Below are positions 42,628 to 52,037 of a DNA stretch of 64,000 nucleotides, one piece after another. Within the stretch, counting starts at the first letter, position 1. The number at the start of each line of letters is the position of its first letter. The position numbers were made by a program, and so were the translations under genes. Where the stretch lies: contig NZ_FVZE01000005.1 of assembly GCF_900168325.1 (NCBI RefSeq), positions 1-64,000 on the forward strand, given 5' to 3'. This DNA is from Novosphingobium mathurense. GTDB taxonomy: Bacteria > Pseudomonadota > Alphaproteobacteria > Sphingomonadales > Sphingomonadaceae. The notes beneath the pieces are model-generated. The model did no database searches. It had not been told where the DNA came from and saw nothing but the letters and a program-made list of their open reading frames with translations.

Positions 42628-44006
42628 CAGCGCAGGGCCTCGATCGAGCGGGCAGCATTGCCCAGTGCGGCGCGGAAAGTGCCGGGATCGAATTTCTCGG
42701 GCGCGGAAACGGCGGCATAGGCCCGGTTGATCTGTGTGCGGATGCCGGCGGCGGCACCCACTGTGATGCGGCCTTCTCGGACCAGCGCGTTGAGCAGGGT
42801 GTCGACGGCCATGACCGCCTGCGCCGAACCTGTGTAGTCGGTCAGGCGCGGGGTGATCGCCTTGCCGGCAATCGTCGCGATGACCTGGAACGCGGTGTCG
42901 TTCGAATAGTGACGACCGGCCAACGCATCAGACAGTGTACCGGCGGCGAAGGACAAAGCTTTGGCAGCTTCTGCGGCCTGCGGGCGGCCCTGCGCCATGG
43001 CGGCGTGGAAGGCCTTGGCGGCGGCGTCGTAGCGGGCGGCCTGACCGGGCGCGAGCGTCGATGCGACGGCGGAGAGCATGATCATGTTCTCGTCGTTGTA
43101 GGGCGGGTTGCCGAAGGGGATCGGGCGCCCGGGATTGGTCTCGAACGTGCGCTTCGCAGCCGGATTGTCGGTGATCTGGCGATGGCAGGAATGGCAGTCG
43201 TAGAAATAGAACTGCGGGAACATGCCTTCGGTGGCGAGCGAGGCATTGGTGAACAGGCGCGTCGAGCGTTTGACCGCTTCGGCCTGGCCCACGGCCCAGA
43301 GCTGCAGGCTGTCCAGCCTTCCCTTGCGCTTCGCGTAGTCGGCGTCGAGGTTGTAGTGGGCCTGCAGCGAGGAAAAGAGGTCGAGCTCGAACGACACGCG
43401 CGGGTGCCCCGCCGCCATCATCGAATGCGTGACGAACTGGCCCGGCTTGTCGCTGCCGAAGTGACAATCGAGACAGACCGAGGCGCGCACTTGCGGTTTT
43501 TCGAGCGGGATCATGCCTGCCGCGACGTTCGAGGCATGGGTGGCCGGCATCGCATAGTGACTGGAGAGCCAGCCCGAAGCTGCGCCATGGCAGGATTCGC
43601 AGCCTACGCCATCGGCGGCCAGGTAGCGTCCTCCGCGCGCGGCATTGGGCGCATTGGTGGCATGGCAGCCAAGGCAGGCGGGTGCCGAAGCGGCATTGCC
43701 CAGCCCCAGGGCCGCAGCGATGCGCTGGCCGCGCGGAGTGGCAAGAACCGCGGTAGCCCGGCTGTGCGCGCCGGTCTCGCTCGACGGCTCCTGCCAGATG
43801 CGCAGTTCGTCCTGGCGCACGACCTTGCCGTCGCCTTCGCTGCGGCCATGGCACGTGGACCCGGCGCAACTGGCGACGCCTTCGTAGCTGTCGGCCGTGG
43901 CCGCGTTGGACCAGACCATGACGAGCGCGGTGAAGATCGCCGCGATGGCCAGGTACAGGCGCGCCCGCGCGCGAAGTCCGGTTCCGATTACCCCCGAATG
44001 GGTCAC
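42627..44006 (-). CDS. cytochrome c554-like multihaem cytochrome
   Basis: A 459-residue exported cytochrome with an N-terminal signal/anchor helix (LYLAIAAIFTALVMVW). It starts the mature part with YEGVASCAGSTCHGRSEG, an unusual CxxxxCH, then CLGCH, CESCH, CLDCH and CHSCH. The first motif, the spacing and HYAMPATHASN are like the cytochrome c554 family, which in nitrifiers carries electrons from hydroxylamine oxidoreductase. Here there is no such partner. The second half is helical and haem-free. The ATG overlaps the TpsA stop by four bases, an unusual coupling of a secreted adhesin to a cytochrome. Confidence 0.85.
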   Translation of the reverse strand: MTHSGVIGTGLRARARLYLAIAAIFTALVMVWSNAATADSYEGVASCAGSTCHGRSEGDGKVVRQDELRIWQEPSSETGAHSRATAVLATPRGQRIAAALGLGNAASAPACLGCHATNAPNAARGGRYLAADGVGCESCHGAASGWLSSHYAMPATHASNVAAGMIPLEKPQVRASVCLDCHFGSDKPGQFVTHSMMAAGHPRVSFELDLFSSLQAHYNLDADYAKRKGRLDSLQLWAVGQAEAVKRSTRLFTNASLATEGMFPQFYFYDCHSCHRQITDNPAAKRTFETNPGRPIPFGNPPYNDENMIMLSAVASTLAPGQAARYDAAAKAFHAAMAQGRPQAAEAAKALSFAAGTLSDALAGRHYSNDTAFQVIATIAGKAITPRLTDYTGSAQAVMAVDTLLNALVREGRITVGAAAGIRTQINRAYAAVSAPEKFDPGTFRAALGNAARSIEALR

Positions 44007-47000
44007 TTGGATTGCCCCCCTACGCAGCCCTCCGTGTCCGGAGAACAGCTATCGCCCCATAGATCCTCGTTGCCAACCCCTGTAACCGGCTCATCGACCA
44101 AGGGCAACGTAAGGTTACGTACAAGTTCCGGCAAATCCACGTTAATTTGGATTGGCGGCGGTGAAAGTAGTGCGCCGACATTATTTTCAGGCGTTACCGG
44201 ATGTTCGATATCCGTCTTGGTGCGGACGATTGTTTCGAGCCCAATGCCGGGTTGCAACAAGGTACAGGGTAGCCCGATCACGCACCCGTTAACCGTCGAG
44301 AGCGGGTTGAACGGTCCACCCGGCGCCGCCGCATTGCCGTTCACGGTAACTAGGGACACGGTATCGAGGCCGGTCAGCGCATTTCCGGCCGAATCGATCA
44401 GCACCCCGTTCACGACGATTCGCGTGCCGGTTCCCGCGGTCGTGATCGAAAGGGCATTGGCGGTGAAGCCGCGCCGGTCGGCAAATGCGGTGGTGGTGCC
44501 CAGGTTCTGGATGAAGATGCCGTCGGTGACGCTCGCCTCGATCGATCCGGCCAGCAGGCCGCCTGCCGAACTCGCAGCCGGTTGACCCATCAGGCCGTCG
44601 ATCGCGGTGATATCCGTTGCGGTGTCGACCTGGCCGATGACACTAGAGGTGGCGGCGGTGAACCGGTCGGCCGTGACCCGCAGGATGCCCTGTGCGCCGC
44701 CATTGGCGTTTGCCAAGGCGATTGCGCCCAGATCCGTCGCGACGTCCACCCTTGGCGCGATCAGGGCGAACGTATCGAATGCGCCGGAAGTGGTGAGCGC
44801 GACGTTCCCGATTACCGAAATGCGTCCGTTCGACGTTAATGAAAGCGTCCCGCCCGTGCCGATCGCCTGACCGGTGCCGAAGCCCAGCGTGAGGTCGCCG
44901 ACCTGGACTGCGCCGGTGCCGGACTGGACGACAATGGCAATCGCATTGTCGGCGAAGACCTGCTGCAGCTCTGTGTTGTCGAGACTGTAGCCGCCAGCCG
45001 CCGCGCCGCCGATCGTGCTGGTATTGGCGCCGTTGCTGTTGGTGAAAGTGACGCTGGTCGTCCGTCCGCGCTGGCCCAACTGCGCAGTCGGACCGATGAC
45101 GATATCCTGCGAGGTCGCCGTCATCGTGCCGCCGACGGCAAAACCGTCGATGGTCAGGGTCTGTCCTGCGCTCATGGCCAGCAGACCGGCTGCAACTGCA
45201 TTGCCGGCGATCGATGCATTGGCTCCTGCATCGACGGTCAGGTCGGCGCTGGAGGTGAGGGCGCCGTTTGCCGCGATGTCTTGTCCGGCGGCAATCGCAA
45301 TGCCGGCACCGGTGACGGCGCCGGTGTTCGAGAACGCCCCGGCAGCGCTCGCAAGGTCGACGCTGCCAGTTGCGCTGGCCGTGGCAATATCGAGATCGCC
45401 CTGTGTCTGGATCGCGAGGTTTCCAGCCGTCGCGGTGGCATCGGCGAAGGCAAGGCTGCCGCTTGAGGCAATGTCGAGCGACGTGCCGCTTGCAGTCACC
45501 GGTCCGGTCGAGAGCAGGTCGGCGACGTTCACCGGGCCAAGCGCGGAGAACAGGCCGGTGGTCCCGCCCGAGGTCAGGCTGCCGAGATCGATACCGGTCG
45601 CGCCGTCGATCAGCATGTTGCCGGCGCTGGTGATCAGGCCGGTGCCGGTGATCTGACCCTGCGTCGAGGTGATCGTCAGCGGGCCGCCGGAATCGAGGCT
45701 GCCGGTGCCGAGAATGTCGAAGAGGGCATCGCCGGTGGTGGTGAAGGTCGTGTCGCCCACGACCGAGATCTTCGCGTCGGCCGTACGCAGATAGAGTCCC
45801 TGGCCATCGGACCGGGCGGTGTCGCCGGTTGCGGTTGCGCTGAAGGTCCCGAAGACGGTGAGCGCCCCGCTTGGGGTGGCTGCCGAGCTTCCGATCTTGA
45901 GGAAGCCCGCGACGGTCGGCGGCGCGGTGCCGCCGGGATTGGTCCCGCCCGTTGCATCCGCGGTGAGGACGGCATTGCCCACCACGTCGAGAGCGCCCCC
46001 TTCCGAGGCGAGGCCGGCGCTGCCGCCGGTTGCCAGGCCCTGTGTCAGGGAATCGACGCTGTTGGCGCCGCCGGTCGCGGAGCCGTCGACAAGCAGGTCG
46101 GTGCCCACGGTCATCGTGCCCGTGCCCTGTTGCCCGGCACTGGCGCTGCCGCCGAAGGCATTGCCGCCCAGTGCGCCCGCCACGGAGCCGTTGCCGCCGA
46201 TGCCGTCTGCAAGGACCGAGACGAGCCCGTTGAGGGTTACGGTGCCGCCGCCGCTGCCGGACAGCACGGCAAGGCCTCCGGTGCTGTCGCCGCCGATGCC
46301 GCCCAGTCCGGCCGCGCCGGCAAGACCGCGGGCAGTGACCTGGGTGACTCCGGCGACAGTGATGGTGCCGCCCGAGCCCGCAAGCCGTGCCTGTCCGCCC
46401 GTACCGTCGCCACTGCTGCCGTTGGCGGCTGGGTCGACGCCGAGGCTCGAGCCGTTGGCGTTTACCGAGATTCCGGTGCCGTTGACGATGAGCGCGCCGC
46501 CAGAGACATCGACTGCGGCAAGTCCGCCAGTGCCATTCCCGCCCTTGGCGCCGCCGGTTACGCCGCCGCCGGTTCCTTCGGCCAGGACGGAGAGCGTCGA
46601 GGCTACCGTCATCGTGCCGCCACTGACCGCGACCTGCGCGGTGCCGCCGGTGCCGTTGCCCAGCGAATCCGCGCCGCCGACCGAAGTGAATGTTCCGCCG
46701 AAGGCGCTGGCGTCGACTTGCGCCGGGTCGGCCAGGGTCACCGTGCCGCCGTTGAGCAGGAGGCTGGCCGTACCGCCCTGCGCCGCGGCGCCATACTGGT
46801 CGGCGCCGGGCGAGGCGAACGGGTCGAGGTAAGTGCCGTCCGCTCCGGCAAGGACGGTGAGACCGGTCCGTGCGGTTGAGAAGGAAGCCAGTGCTGCATC
46901 GACGACGAGGCTGCCGTTGTTGGCTACCGAGACGGTCGCGGTGCCGCCTGTGGCGGTGCCTGCGCCCGAGGTCCCTCCGGTCGTCGTGGCGTACGCCTCG

Positions 47001-49393
47001 ACCAGGAGGCTGGGCAGCGACACCGAGCCGTTATCGATCGTCAACGCGGCATTGCCTCCGAACATGTCGGGAGAAAAGACCGAGCTGCTGGCGGAACTTT
47101 CCACTTCGAACCCGGCATTGGCGCTGATGGTGGCGTCCGAACCGGTTGTGAGCGAGCCGCCCGCCCCGACATTGACCACTGCGCTGCCAGCGCGCGCGAA
47201 CCCACCCGAAGCGCTGTTTGCGGTGGTGTAGGCATCGGCTGTGACGTCGAGGTTGAAAGCCACGTTGAGCGCGACGCCCTGAATGTCGAGCCGCGCGCCA
47301 TTGACGAGGTCGGCCGTCGCATTGCCGGAAACGCCGCCGCCGAAGCTTTCGCCGCTGTGCGCGCTGGCTTCAAGGCGAAGGCTGTCCCAGTTCTGCGCAT
47401 TGCCCGCAAGCGATACGAGGATCGAACCACCGAAGCCGTCGCCGCCATTGCCACTCGATCCGGACCCGTAGCCCGAAGCGTTCAGGCCTATGCTGCCGAA
47501 GTTCAGGGTGCCGCCGGTATCGGCCATGGTGATGCCGCCGCCGGTGCCGTCTCCGCCGGTCACGTCGGAATAGCCGCCGGAACCCACGGAATCGATGAAC
47601 AAACTGGTGCCCGAACCGATCGTCCCGCTGCTCGCGACGAGCAGGCCGACCTGGCCGCCGATACCGTTGCCGCCCAGCGCCACGCCGTCGCCGCCGTCGC
47701 CCGAAGCGTCGAGGCTGAAATTGCTCGCGGGTACCGTGCCGCCGCCGGTGGCGGTGAGCTGGATCGAGCCGCCCTGACCGTTTCCGCCGGTATCGCCGCT
47801 GCCGCCCGCGCCGCTGGCGCTGGCACGCAGGCTGTCTGCCGCGAGTGTTCCGGCGCTGACGATGCTGACGCTGCCGCCGGTGCCATTACCGCCTGTGCCG
47901 ACGGCAACGTTCTGGCCGTAGCCACTGGCGTCGATTTCGAGATTGGGCGTGGTAATCGACCCGGCACCCAGGCCGATGGCGACGCTGCCGCCCGTGCCGT
48001 TGGCGGATAGCGCTGCCGTACTTGTGGCATCGCCGATCGCGCGCAGGCGAATGCGTCCCGCCGCCGTCAGCGCGCCGCCTCCGTCGACATTGACGGCGAC
48101 CGCGCCGCCCTGGTCGGCGTAGCCCGCATTGACGTCCAGCGCATAGGCAATGCCGAAGGGTGGGAACTGCAGGTCCGAAGGCAGGCCGGTCGTGTCGTTG
48201 GCGACGATCTGGGCACCGCCCAGCGCATCGAGCCGGACGAGGTTGATGGCATTGAGCGTCGTGAAACGGTCGAACTGCGTCAGGGTGGTCGGCGCGACGG
48301 TGATCGTGTCGGTTGCCGAGGCTGTCGTGACCGAAGTGAACTGCGCATCGCCGATGGCGATGTTGGCGGTCGCGGTGAAGGGGCTTGCGGCGTCGAAACC
48401 GATGCCATGCCCCGCCGAGAGGACGACCGAGCTGCCGTCGCTGGTCGCCACGGCCGCCGCGTCGTAGCCGATCCCGCCGCTCAGCAGCATCGTCAGGCCG
48501 TCGTTCTTGCCCATCGCGACCATGTAGATCGATTGCACATCGGTGCTGCCGGTCGAGGCCGCGCCGCCCGTCGATCCGGTATGGACCACGCCGTTGGCAT
48601 CGGTGGTGCCGGTGGTGACATTGATGTCGAACAGGCCGGCGTTGATCGTGATGTCCGCCACTTCGGCCGCGACATAGGCGATCGAACCGTCCGAACGCAC
48701 GGTACCGCCCTGCTCGATGCGGGGGGCGACGAGGGCGACGTAGGCCGCATTGGTCGGTGCCTGCGGGTTGAGCAGGGCGTTGATCTGCGCGCCGTTCCGG
48801 ATCGTCACCGGGGCCAGCGATCCTGCCGCTCCGGCGAACCGGATCTGGCCGGTGGGACCGTAAAGACCGCCGGTCGTGTCGATCGGATTGGTGGTGAGCA
48901 CCAGCCCGCCGACGTTGAAGGTGGCGGTCGAGCCGACGATCACGCCATTGGGCGAATAGAACCAGACATTGCCGCCGGTCGCGCCGGCCAGGGTGCTGTT
49001 CACGGTGCCGTCGAACTGGATCGTCGAACTCGTGGGATTGCCCGTGCCATCGACGGGCACGATCCGGTTGAGCACCGTGTAGTCGGTGCCGCTGAAGCCG
49101 GAATCGGTGAAGTTGGCGGTGGTCCCGCCTGTCTGGAAGATGACGTTGCCGGTACCGCCCGGATCGTTCGTCGTCCAGTCGATCACGACTTCGGTGGAGC
49201 CGATGAAGACATCGGTCGTCCCGGCGCCGTCGACGATGGAGGCGATACCCGAGTTGACCGTCCCGGTGCCCTGGAAGGACTGCGCCTGAGCCGGAGTCGG
49301 GGCGGCGATGGCGAGGACCAGCGCGGAGAGGCTCGCCCCGGAGAGCGAGGCGCGGTGCTGGCGGGCGATGGCGGTGAGGGGCTTCTTGGTCAT
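44003..49393 (-). CDS. TpsA exoprotein, filamentous haemagglutinin-like
   Basis: A 1796-residue secreted protein. A signal peptide (LSALVLAIAAPTPAQAQ) precedes the two-partner-secretion domain of about 200 residues (GTVNSGIASIV, NVWFYSPNGVIVGSTATFNV then GGLVLTTNP). A very long Gly/Thr/Ser/Asn-rich beta-helix region follows with irregular repeats (for example GGNGTGGSVSI, GGNGQGGSIQL, GGDGTGGGITM). The C-terminus holds a two-Cys pair (DSCSPDTEGCVGGQSK) that may act as a surface-retention cap. TpsB, which exports it, is encoded immediately upstream with a four-base overlap. Adhesion or biofilm is the family role; here it shares an operon with cytochromes, so it may also scaffold them at the surface (inference). 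Confidence 0.88.
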   Translation of the reverse strand: MTKKPLTAIARQHRASLSGASLSALVLAIAAPTPAQAQSFQGTGTVNSGIASIVDGAGTTDVFIGSTEVVIDWTTNDPGGTGNVIFQTGGTTANFTDSGFSGTDYTVLNRIVPVDGTGNPTSSTIQFDGTVNSTLAGATGGNVWFYSPNGVIVGSTATFNVGGLVLTTNPIDTTGGLYGPTGQIRFAGAAGSLAPVTIRNGAQINALLNPQAPTNAAYVALVAPRIEQGGTVRSDGSIAYVAAEVADITINAGLFDINVTTGTTDANGVVHTGSTGGAASTGSTDVQSIYMVAMGKNDGLTMLLSGGIGYDAAAVATSDGSSVVLSAGHGIGFDAASPFTATANIAIGDAQFTSVTTASATDTITVAPTTLTQFDRFTTLNAINLVRLDALGGAQIVANDTTGLPSDLQFPPFGIAYALDVNAGYADQGGAVAVNVDGGGALTAAGRIRLRAIGDATSTAALSANGTGGSVAIGLGAGSITTPNLEIDASGYGQNVAVGTGGNGTGGSVSIVSAGTLAADSLRASASGAGGSGDTGGNGQGGSIQLTATGGGTVPASNFSLDASGDGGDGVALGGNGIGGQVGLLVASSGTIGSGTSLFIDSVGSGGYSDVTGGDGTGGGITMADTGGTLNFGSIGLNASGYGSGSSGNGGDGFGGSILVSLAGNAQNWDSLRLEASAHSGESFGGGVSGNATADLVNGARLDIQGVALNVAFNLDVTADAYTTANSASGGFARAGSAVVNVGAGGSLTTGSDATISANAGFEVESSASSSVFSPDMFGGNAALTIDNGSVSLPSLLVEAYATTTGGTSGAGTATGGTATVSVANNGSLVVDAALASFSTARTGLTVLAGADGTYLDPFASPGADQYGAAAQGGTASLLLNGGTVTLADPAQVDASAFGGTFTSVGGADSLGNGTGGTAQVAVSGGTMTVASTLSVLAEGTGGGVTGGAKGGNGTGGLAAVDVSGGALIVNGTGISVNANGSSLGVDPAANGSSGDGTGGQARLAGSGGTITVAGVTQVTARGLAGAAGLGGIGGDSTGGLAVLSGSGGGTVTLNGLVSVLADGIGGNGSVAGALGGNAFGGSASAGQQGTGTMTVGTDLLVDGSATGGANSVDSLTQGLATGGSAGLASEGGALDVVGNAVLTADATGGTNPGGTAPPTVAGFLKIGSSAATPSGALTVFGTFSATATGDTARSDGQGLYLRTADAKISVVGDTTFTTTGDALFDILGTGSLDSGGPLTITSTQGQITGTGLITSAGNMLIDGATGIDLGSLTSGGTTGLFSALGPVNVADLLSTGPVTASGTSLDIASSGSLAFADATATAGNLAIQTQGDLDIATASATGSVDLASAAGAFSNTGAVTGAGIAIAAGQDIAANGALTSSADLTVDAGANASIAGNAVAAGLLAMSAGQTLTIDGFAVGGTMTATSQDIVIGPTAQLGQRGRTTSVTFTNSNGANTSTIGGAAAGGYSLDNTELQQVFADNAIAIVVQSGTGAVQVGDLTLGFGTGQAIGTGGTLSLTSNGRISVIGNVALTTSGAFDTFALIAPRVDVATDLGAIALANANGGAQGILRVTADRFTAATSSVIGQVDTATDITAIDGLMGQPAASSAGGLLAGSIEASVTDGIFIQNLGTTTAFADRRGFTANALSITTAGTGTRIVVNGVLIDSAGNALTGLDTVSLVTVNGNAAAPGGPFNPLSTVNGCVIGLPCTLLQPGIGLETIVRTKTDIEHPVTPENNVGALLSPPPIQINVDLPELVRNLTLPLVDEPVTGVGNEDLWGDSCSPDTEGCVGGQSK

Positions 49394-51213
49394 GACGGAT
49401 CCTGCGGCCAGAGCCGTGCCCTAATTGTGAAAAGCACGCGTACATCGCCGCGTTCCTGTTGGAATCCGGCGCGTCTCAATGGAACTGCGAGTGACAGGTT
49501 GGCGTCGATGGCGCCGCCCCAGCGTGCCCGCAGGCCGCCGCCCGCCGAATAGGCGCTCTGTCCGTCGCTGCCGTGGCGCCAGGCGCGCGCGGCATCGAGG
49601 AAGGCATAGGGCTGCACCGCAAGGGCCTTGTCGACTGCACGGGCGATGCCGCCGTAGCGCAGCTCGAAGGAGGAGCCGATGCCGCTGTCGCCGAGCACTG
49701 TGCCGGGATCGAAGCCGCGCCCTACGGTGTAGTTGCCGATGCTGAACTGTTCGTAGGACAGCAGACGGTCGGGCGAATATTGCGCGCGGGGCGAGACGGC
49801 GAGGGCCAGCTTGGGCACGGGGCGGAATTCGGCCGTGGCCTCTGCCCGCAGCACGAAGGCGCTGGGATCGGCCAGCAGGTTGCTGATCGGAACGTGCGGC
49901 GTCAGGCAGTTGCTGAGCGGCGAACAGTCGCGGCTGGCGCCCAGCGCGTCGAGCCCGTGCCGGGCCTCGACCTGCACCCCAAGGCGCCAGCGCGGCTCGG
50001 CGGCGGTATAGCCGCCATGGCCGACGAGGCTCGCGCCATCTGCGGTGTCGGCGGCAAGGCGGGCATAGAGTACGCGCAAGTGGTCGCGGGTCAGCGGCGT
50101 GGTCGCGAAATCGATGTCCTGATTGACGATCTCGAGGCCGCCTGCGGCCTTCAGCGAGACGGCGCGCTTGCGGATCAGGGGATAGCTCACCCCGATGTCG
50201 GCGGCGATCGTATCGCTTTCGAAGGGCAGGGCGCCCGACGGCTCGCTGCGGCCCCACAGCAGGCTGCCGCCCACGCGCAGCCCGCTGGCCCCCAGCGCGA
50301 AGTCGTGGGTCGCCTGCAGGACCGTCTGTTCCTTGAAATCGAACGTGTTGAACAGGCTCACGGTGGTGCGGTCGGCCAGGCCGGTCACGCCGTTGAAGGT
50401 GGCCTGGATAAAGCCGCCTTCGCGCCCGACCGCCCTGGAACCCAGGTTCTGGATGCCGCCGACAAGTTCGAAGGGCTCGCGGCGCACGACGACGTCGCCA
50501 ATGACGTCGCCGGGCGTGCCCCGCGCCGGCTTGAGGGTGAGGCGGACCTGGTAACCGGGCATGTCGCCCAGCAGCAGGAGCTGGCGTTCGGCGACGTGGG
50601 TGTTGAACCAGGGTTGTTCTGTCAGGTGGGCCAAGTGCGCCGCAATTGCCTTGTCGTTGGCGCCGACATCGCCGCGAACCTGCACTTCGACCAGTCGCGC
50701 GACGAGCACGTCCATCTGAACCTGGCCGCCCTTTTCGATCCGCTGCGGCGGGATCTGCACGGCGGCGAGGTAGCCCATTTCGCGCAGGGCCGTAGCGGCG
50801 CGGTCGCGCACTTCGCACAGGGCGGCAACGGGCAGGTCCTGCCCGGCCATGTCACTCCAGGTGTCGTCCAGTACGCTGGGGTCGACGGCCTCGAGATGCG
50901 CGAAGTTCACGCGGGAGAAAGTGACGCGGGTCTGGGCGAAGGCCGGGTCGGCCAGCGGGCAGGGGCCGCGCTCGATCTGGCTTTCGACATCGAGGCGCGG
51001 ACGCGGCGCGGGCAACCGGTCGAGGACGCGGCCGGGATCGAGGGATTCGCGTGTCTGTGGCTGGGGCGCCGGCGCGGCAGTCTGTGCCCGTGCCGCCAGC
51101 GGGAACGCGGCCGCCGCGATCGCCGGGCCGAGCATCATGCTCCGCCGCAGCGAACCGCTTCGCGCGCCGCAATTCCGTTTCAGATCCGCGATCGCAATCG
51201 CCCTCATTCTCAT
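49390..51213 (-). CDS. TpsB outer-membrane transporter (ShlB/FhaC/HecB family)
   Basis: A 607-residue Omp85-superfamily protein that exports the TpsA encoded directly downstream. A signal sequence (SMMLGPAIAAAAFPLAARAQ) is followed by a POTRA pair (the first includes VTFSRVNFAHLEAVDPSVL, the second ARLVEVQVRGDVGANDKAI). The 16-stranded barrel carries VGRGFDPGTVLGDSGIG, the conserved VRGY-type loop, and ends with VRVLFTIRARLWPQDPS. The start is the ATG at 51213; an upstream gap of 80 bases separates it from the FecR-like gene. Overlap with tpsA is ATGA. Confidence 0.92.
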   Translation of the reverse strand: MRMRAIAIADLKRNCGARSGSLRRSMMLGPAIAAAAFPLAARAQTAAPAPQPQTRESLDPGRVLDRLPAPRPRLDVESQIERGPCPLADPAFAQTRVTFSRVNFAHLEAVDPSVLDDTWSDMAGQDLPVAALCEVRDRAATALREMGYLAAVQIPPQRIEKGGQVQMDVLVARLVEVQVRGDVGANDKAIAAHLAHLTEQPWFNTHVAERQLLLLGDMPGYQVRLTLKPARGTPGDVIGDVVVRREPFELVGGIQNLGSRAVGREGGFIQATFNGVTGLADRTTVSLFNTFDFKEQTVLQATHDFALGASGLRVGGSLLWGRSEPSGALPFESDTIAADIGVSYPLIRKRAVSLKAAGGLEIVNQDIDFATTPLTRDHLRVLYARLAADTADGASLVGHGGYTAAEPRWRLGVQVEARHGLDALGASRDCSPLSNCLTPHVPISNLLADPSAFVLRAEATAEFRPVPKLALAVSPRAQYSPDRLLSYEQFSIGNYTVGRGFDPGTVLGDSGIGSSFELRYGGIARAVDKALAVQPYAFLDAARAWRHGSDGQSAYSAGGGLRARWGGAIDANLSLAVPLRRAGFQQERGDVRVLFTIRARLWPQDPS

Positions 51214-51293
51214 TCCCCCGGCCGGACCTCTCTGTCCGGCAAATCCTTCATGTCAGGGCCCGTCCGGAACCCTTACCCCTGTGTGCCGCGCGC

Positions 51294-52037
51294 TCAGTCG
51301 GTCGGCAGGGCCAGCGAGCTGGCCAGCAGCGAAACCTGGCTCTCGCAGCCCTTGGCCAGAAGCGCCTCGGCAAGGTCTTCGGGCGCGTAGTCGATTTCCG
51401 GCATCAGCTCGAACGTCACCTTCACGTCCGGTTGGCCCCTGCGCGAAATGACGTAGGAAGCCCCGTCGGCCACTGGCGTAGCGACTTCCCATGGCGCGAC
51501 CATCGAGCCGGTCTGGAAGGCGAGCGTCGTGGCGCTGCCGCCGTCAGCCGGTTTGACGCTGTAGCTTTCGTTGCCTTCATTGCTGGGCCGCCAGGCGCGC
51601 ACTTCGGCCGGATCGACGACGCAGACCGGGCCGGGGCTGGTGACGTCGACGTACCACAGGTTGGGGCGCAGGGGCTTGCCGTCCGGGCCGCTGCCGCGAA
51701 CGGCCCCGGTCCGGACCCGGCTGGCACTGCGCTGGGTGGTCAGTGCAACGAACGTCGTTGTGCGGCTGGGGCCGGTGCTGGAGCCGACCGGGAAGGTACC
51801 GGCCCCGCGCAGGACACGGGTGCCGCGCTTGTCGAGGATGGTCACGCTGTCCGATGCCTTGAGCGTGATCTCGGCATCGTCCGGCAGCTTGGTGCCCGGC
51901 GGGTAGGACTTCGCCGAGGGGCCGCTGGACGCGACGACGATGCCGGCCATTGCCGTGGCGGGCAGGGCCATCAGGACGATGGCGGTCATGCCGCGCAGTG
52001 CGGCGCGGTTGGTGCGGTGGCGCTTATCCGAGGACAT
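51294..52037 (-). CDS. exported FecR-like protein of the cyclase/TPS operon
   Basis: A 247-residue protein with a signal or anchor helix (GMTAIVLMALPATAMAGIVVAS). A beta-rich middle (LPDDAEITLKASDSVTILDKRGTRVLRGAGTFPVG is spread over residues 50-85) resembles FecR-type domains that sense surface signals. WYVDVTSPGPVCVVDPAEVRAW comes later and there are two widely spaced Cys. The match to FecR is weak; no sigma factor is near. The ATG at 52037 overlaps the cyclase gene by 14 bases. CHASE2 cyclase plus FecR-like plus CHAT plus TPS combinations are known to me as a recurring context, without an assigned function. Confidence 0.6.
   Translation of the reverse strand: MSSDKRHRTNRAALRGMTAIVLMALPATAMAGIVVASSGPSAKSYPPGTKLPDDAEITLKASDSVTILDKRGTRVLRGAGTFPVGSSTGPSRTTTFVALTTQRSASRVRTGAVRGSGPDGKPLRPNLWYVDVTSPGPVCVVDPAEVRAWRPSNEGNESYSVKPADGGSATTLAFQTGSMVAPWEVATPVADGASYVISRRGQPDVKVTFELMPEIDYAPEDLAEALLAKGCESQVSLLASSLALPTD

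Noticed and set aside
42627..44006. Nitrification-type cytochrome c554 pathway
   Set aside because: No hydroxylamine oxidoreductase or other nitrification gene is nearby, so only the fold-level similarity is kept.
44003..49393. CRISPR-like or tandem DNA repeats inside the TpsA gene
   Set aside because: The periodic GGC/ACC-rich pattern comes from protein-level glycine-rich repeats of variable length; there are no identical repeats with regular spacers.
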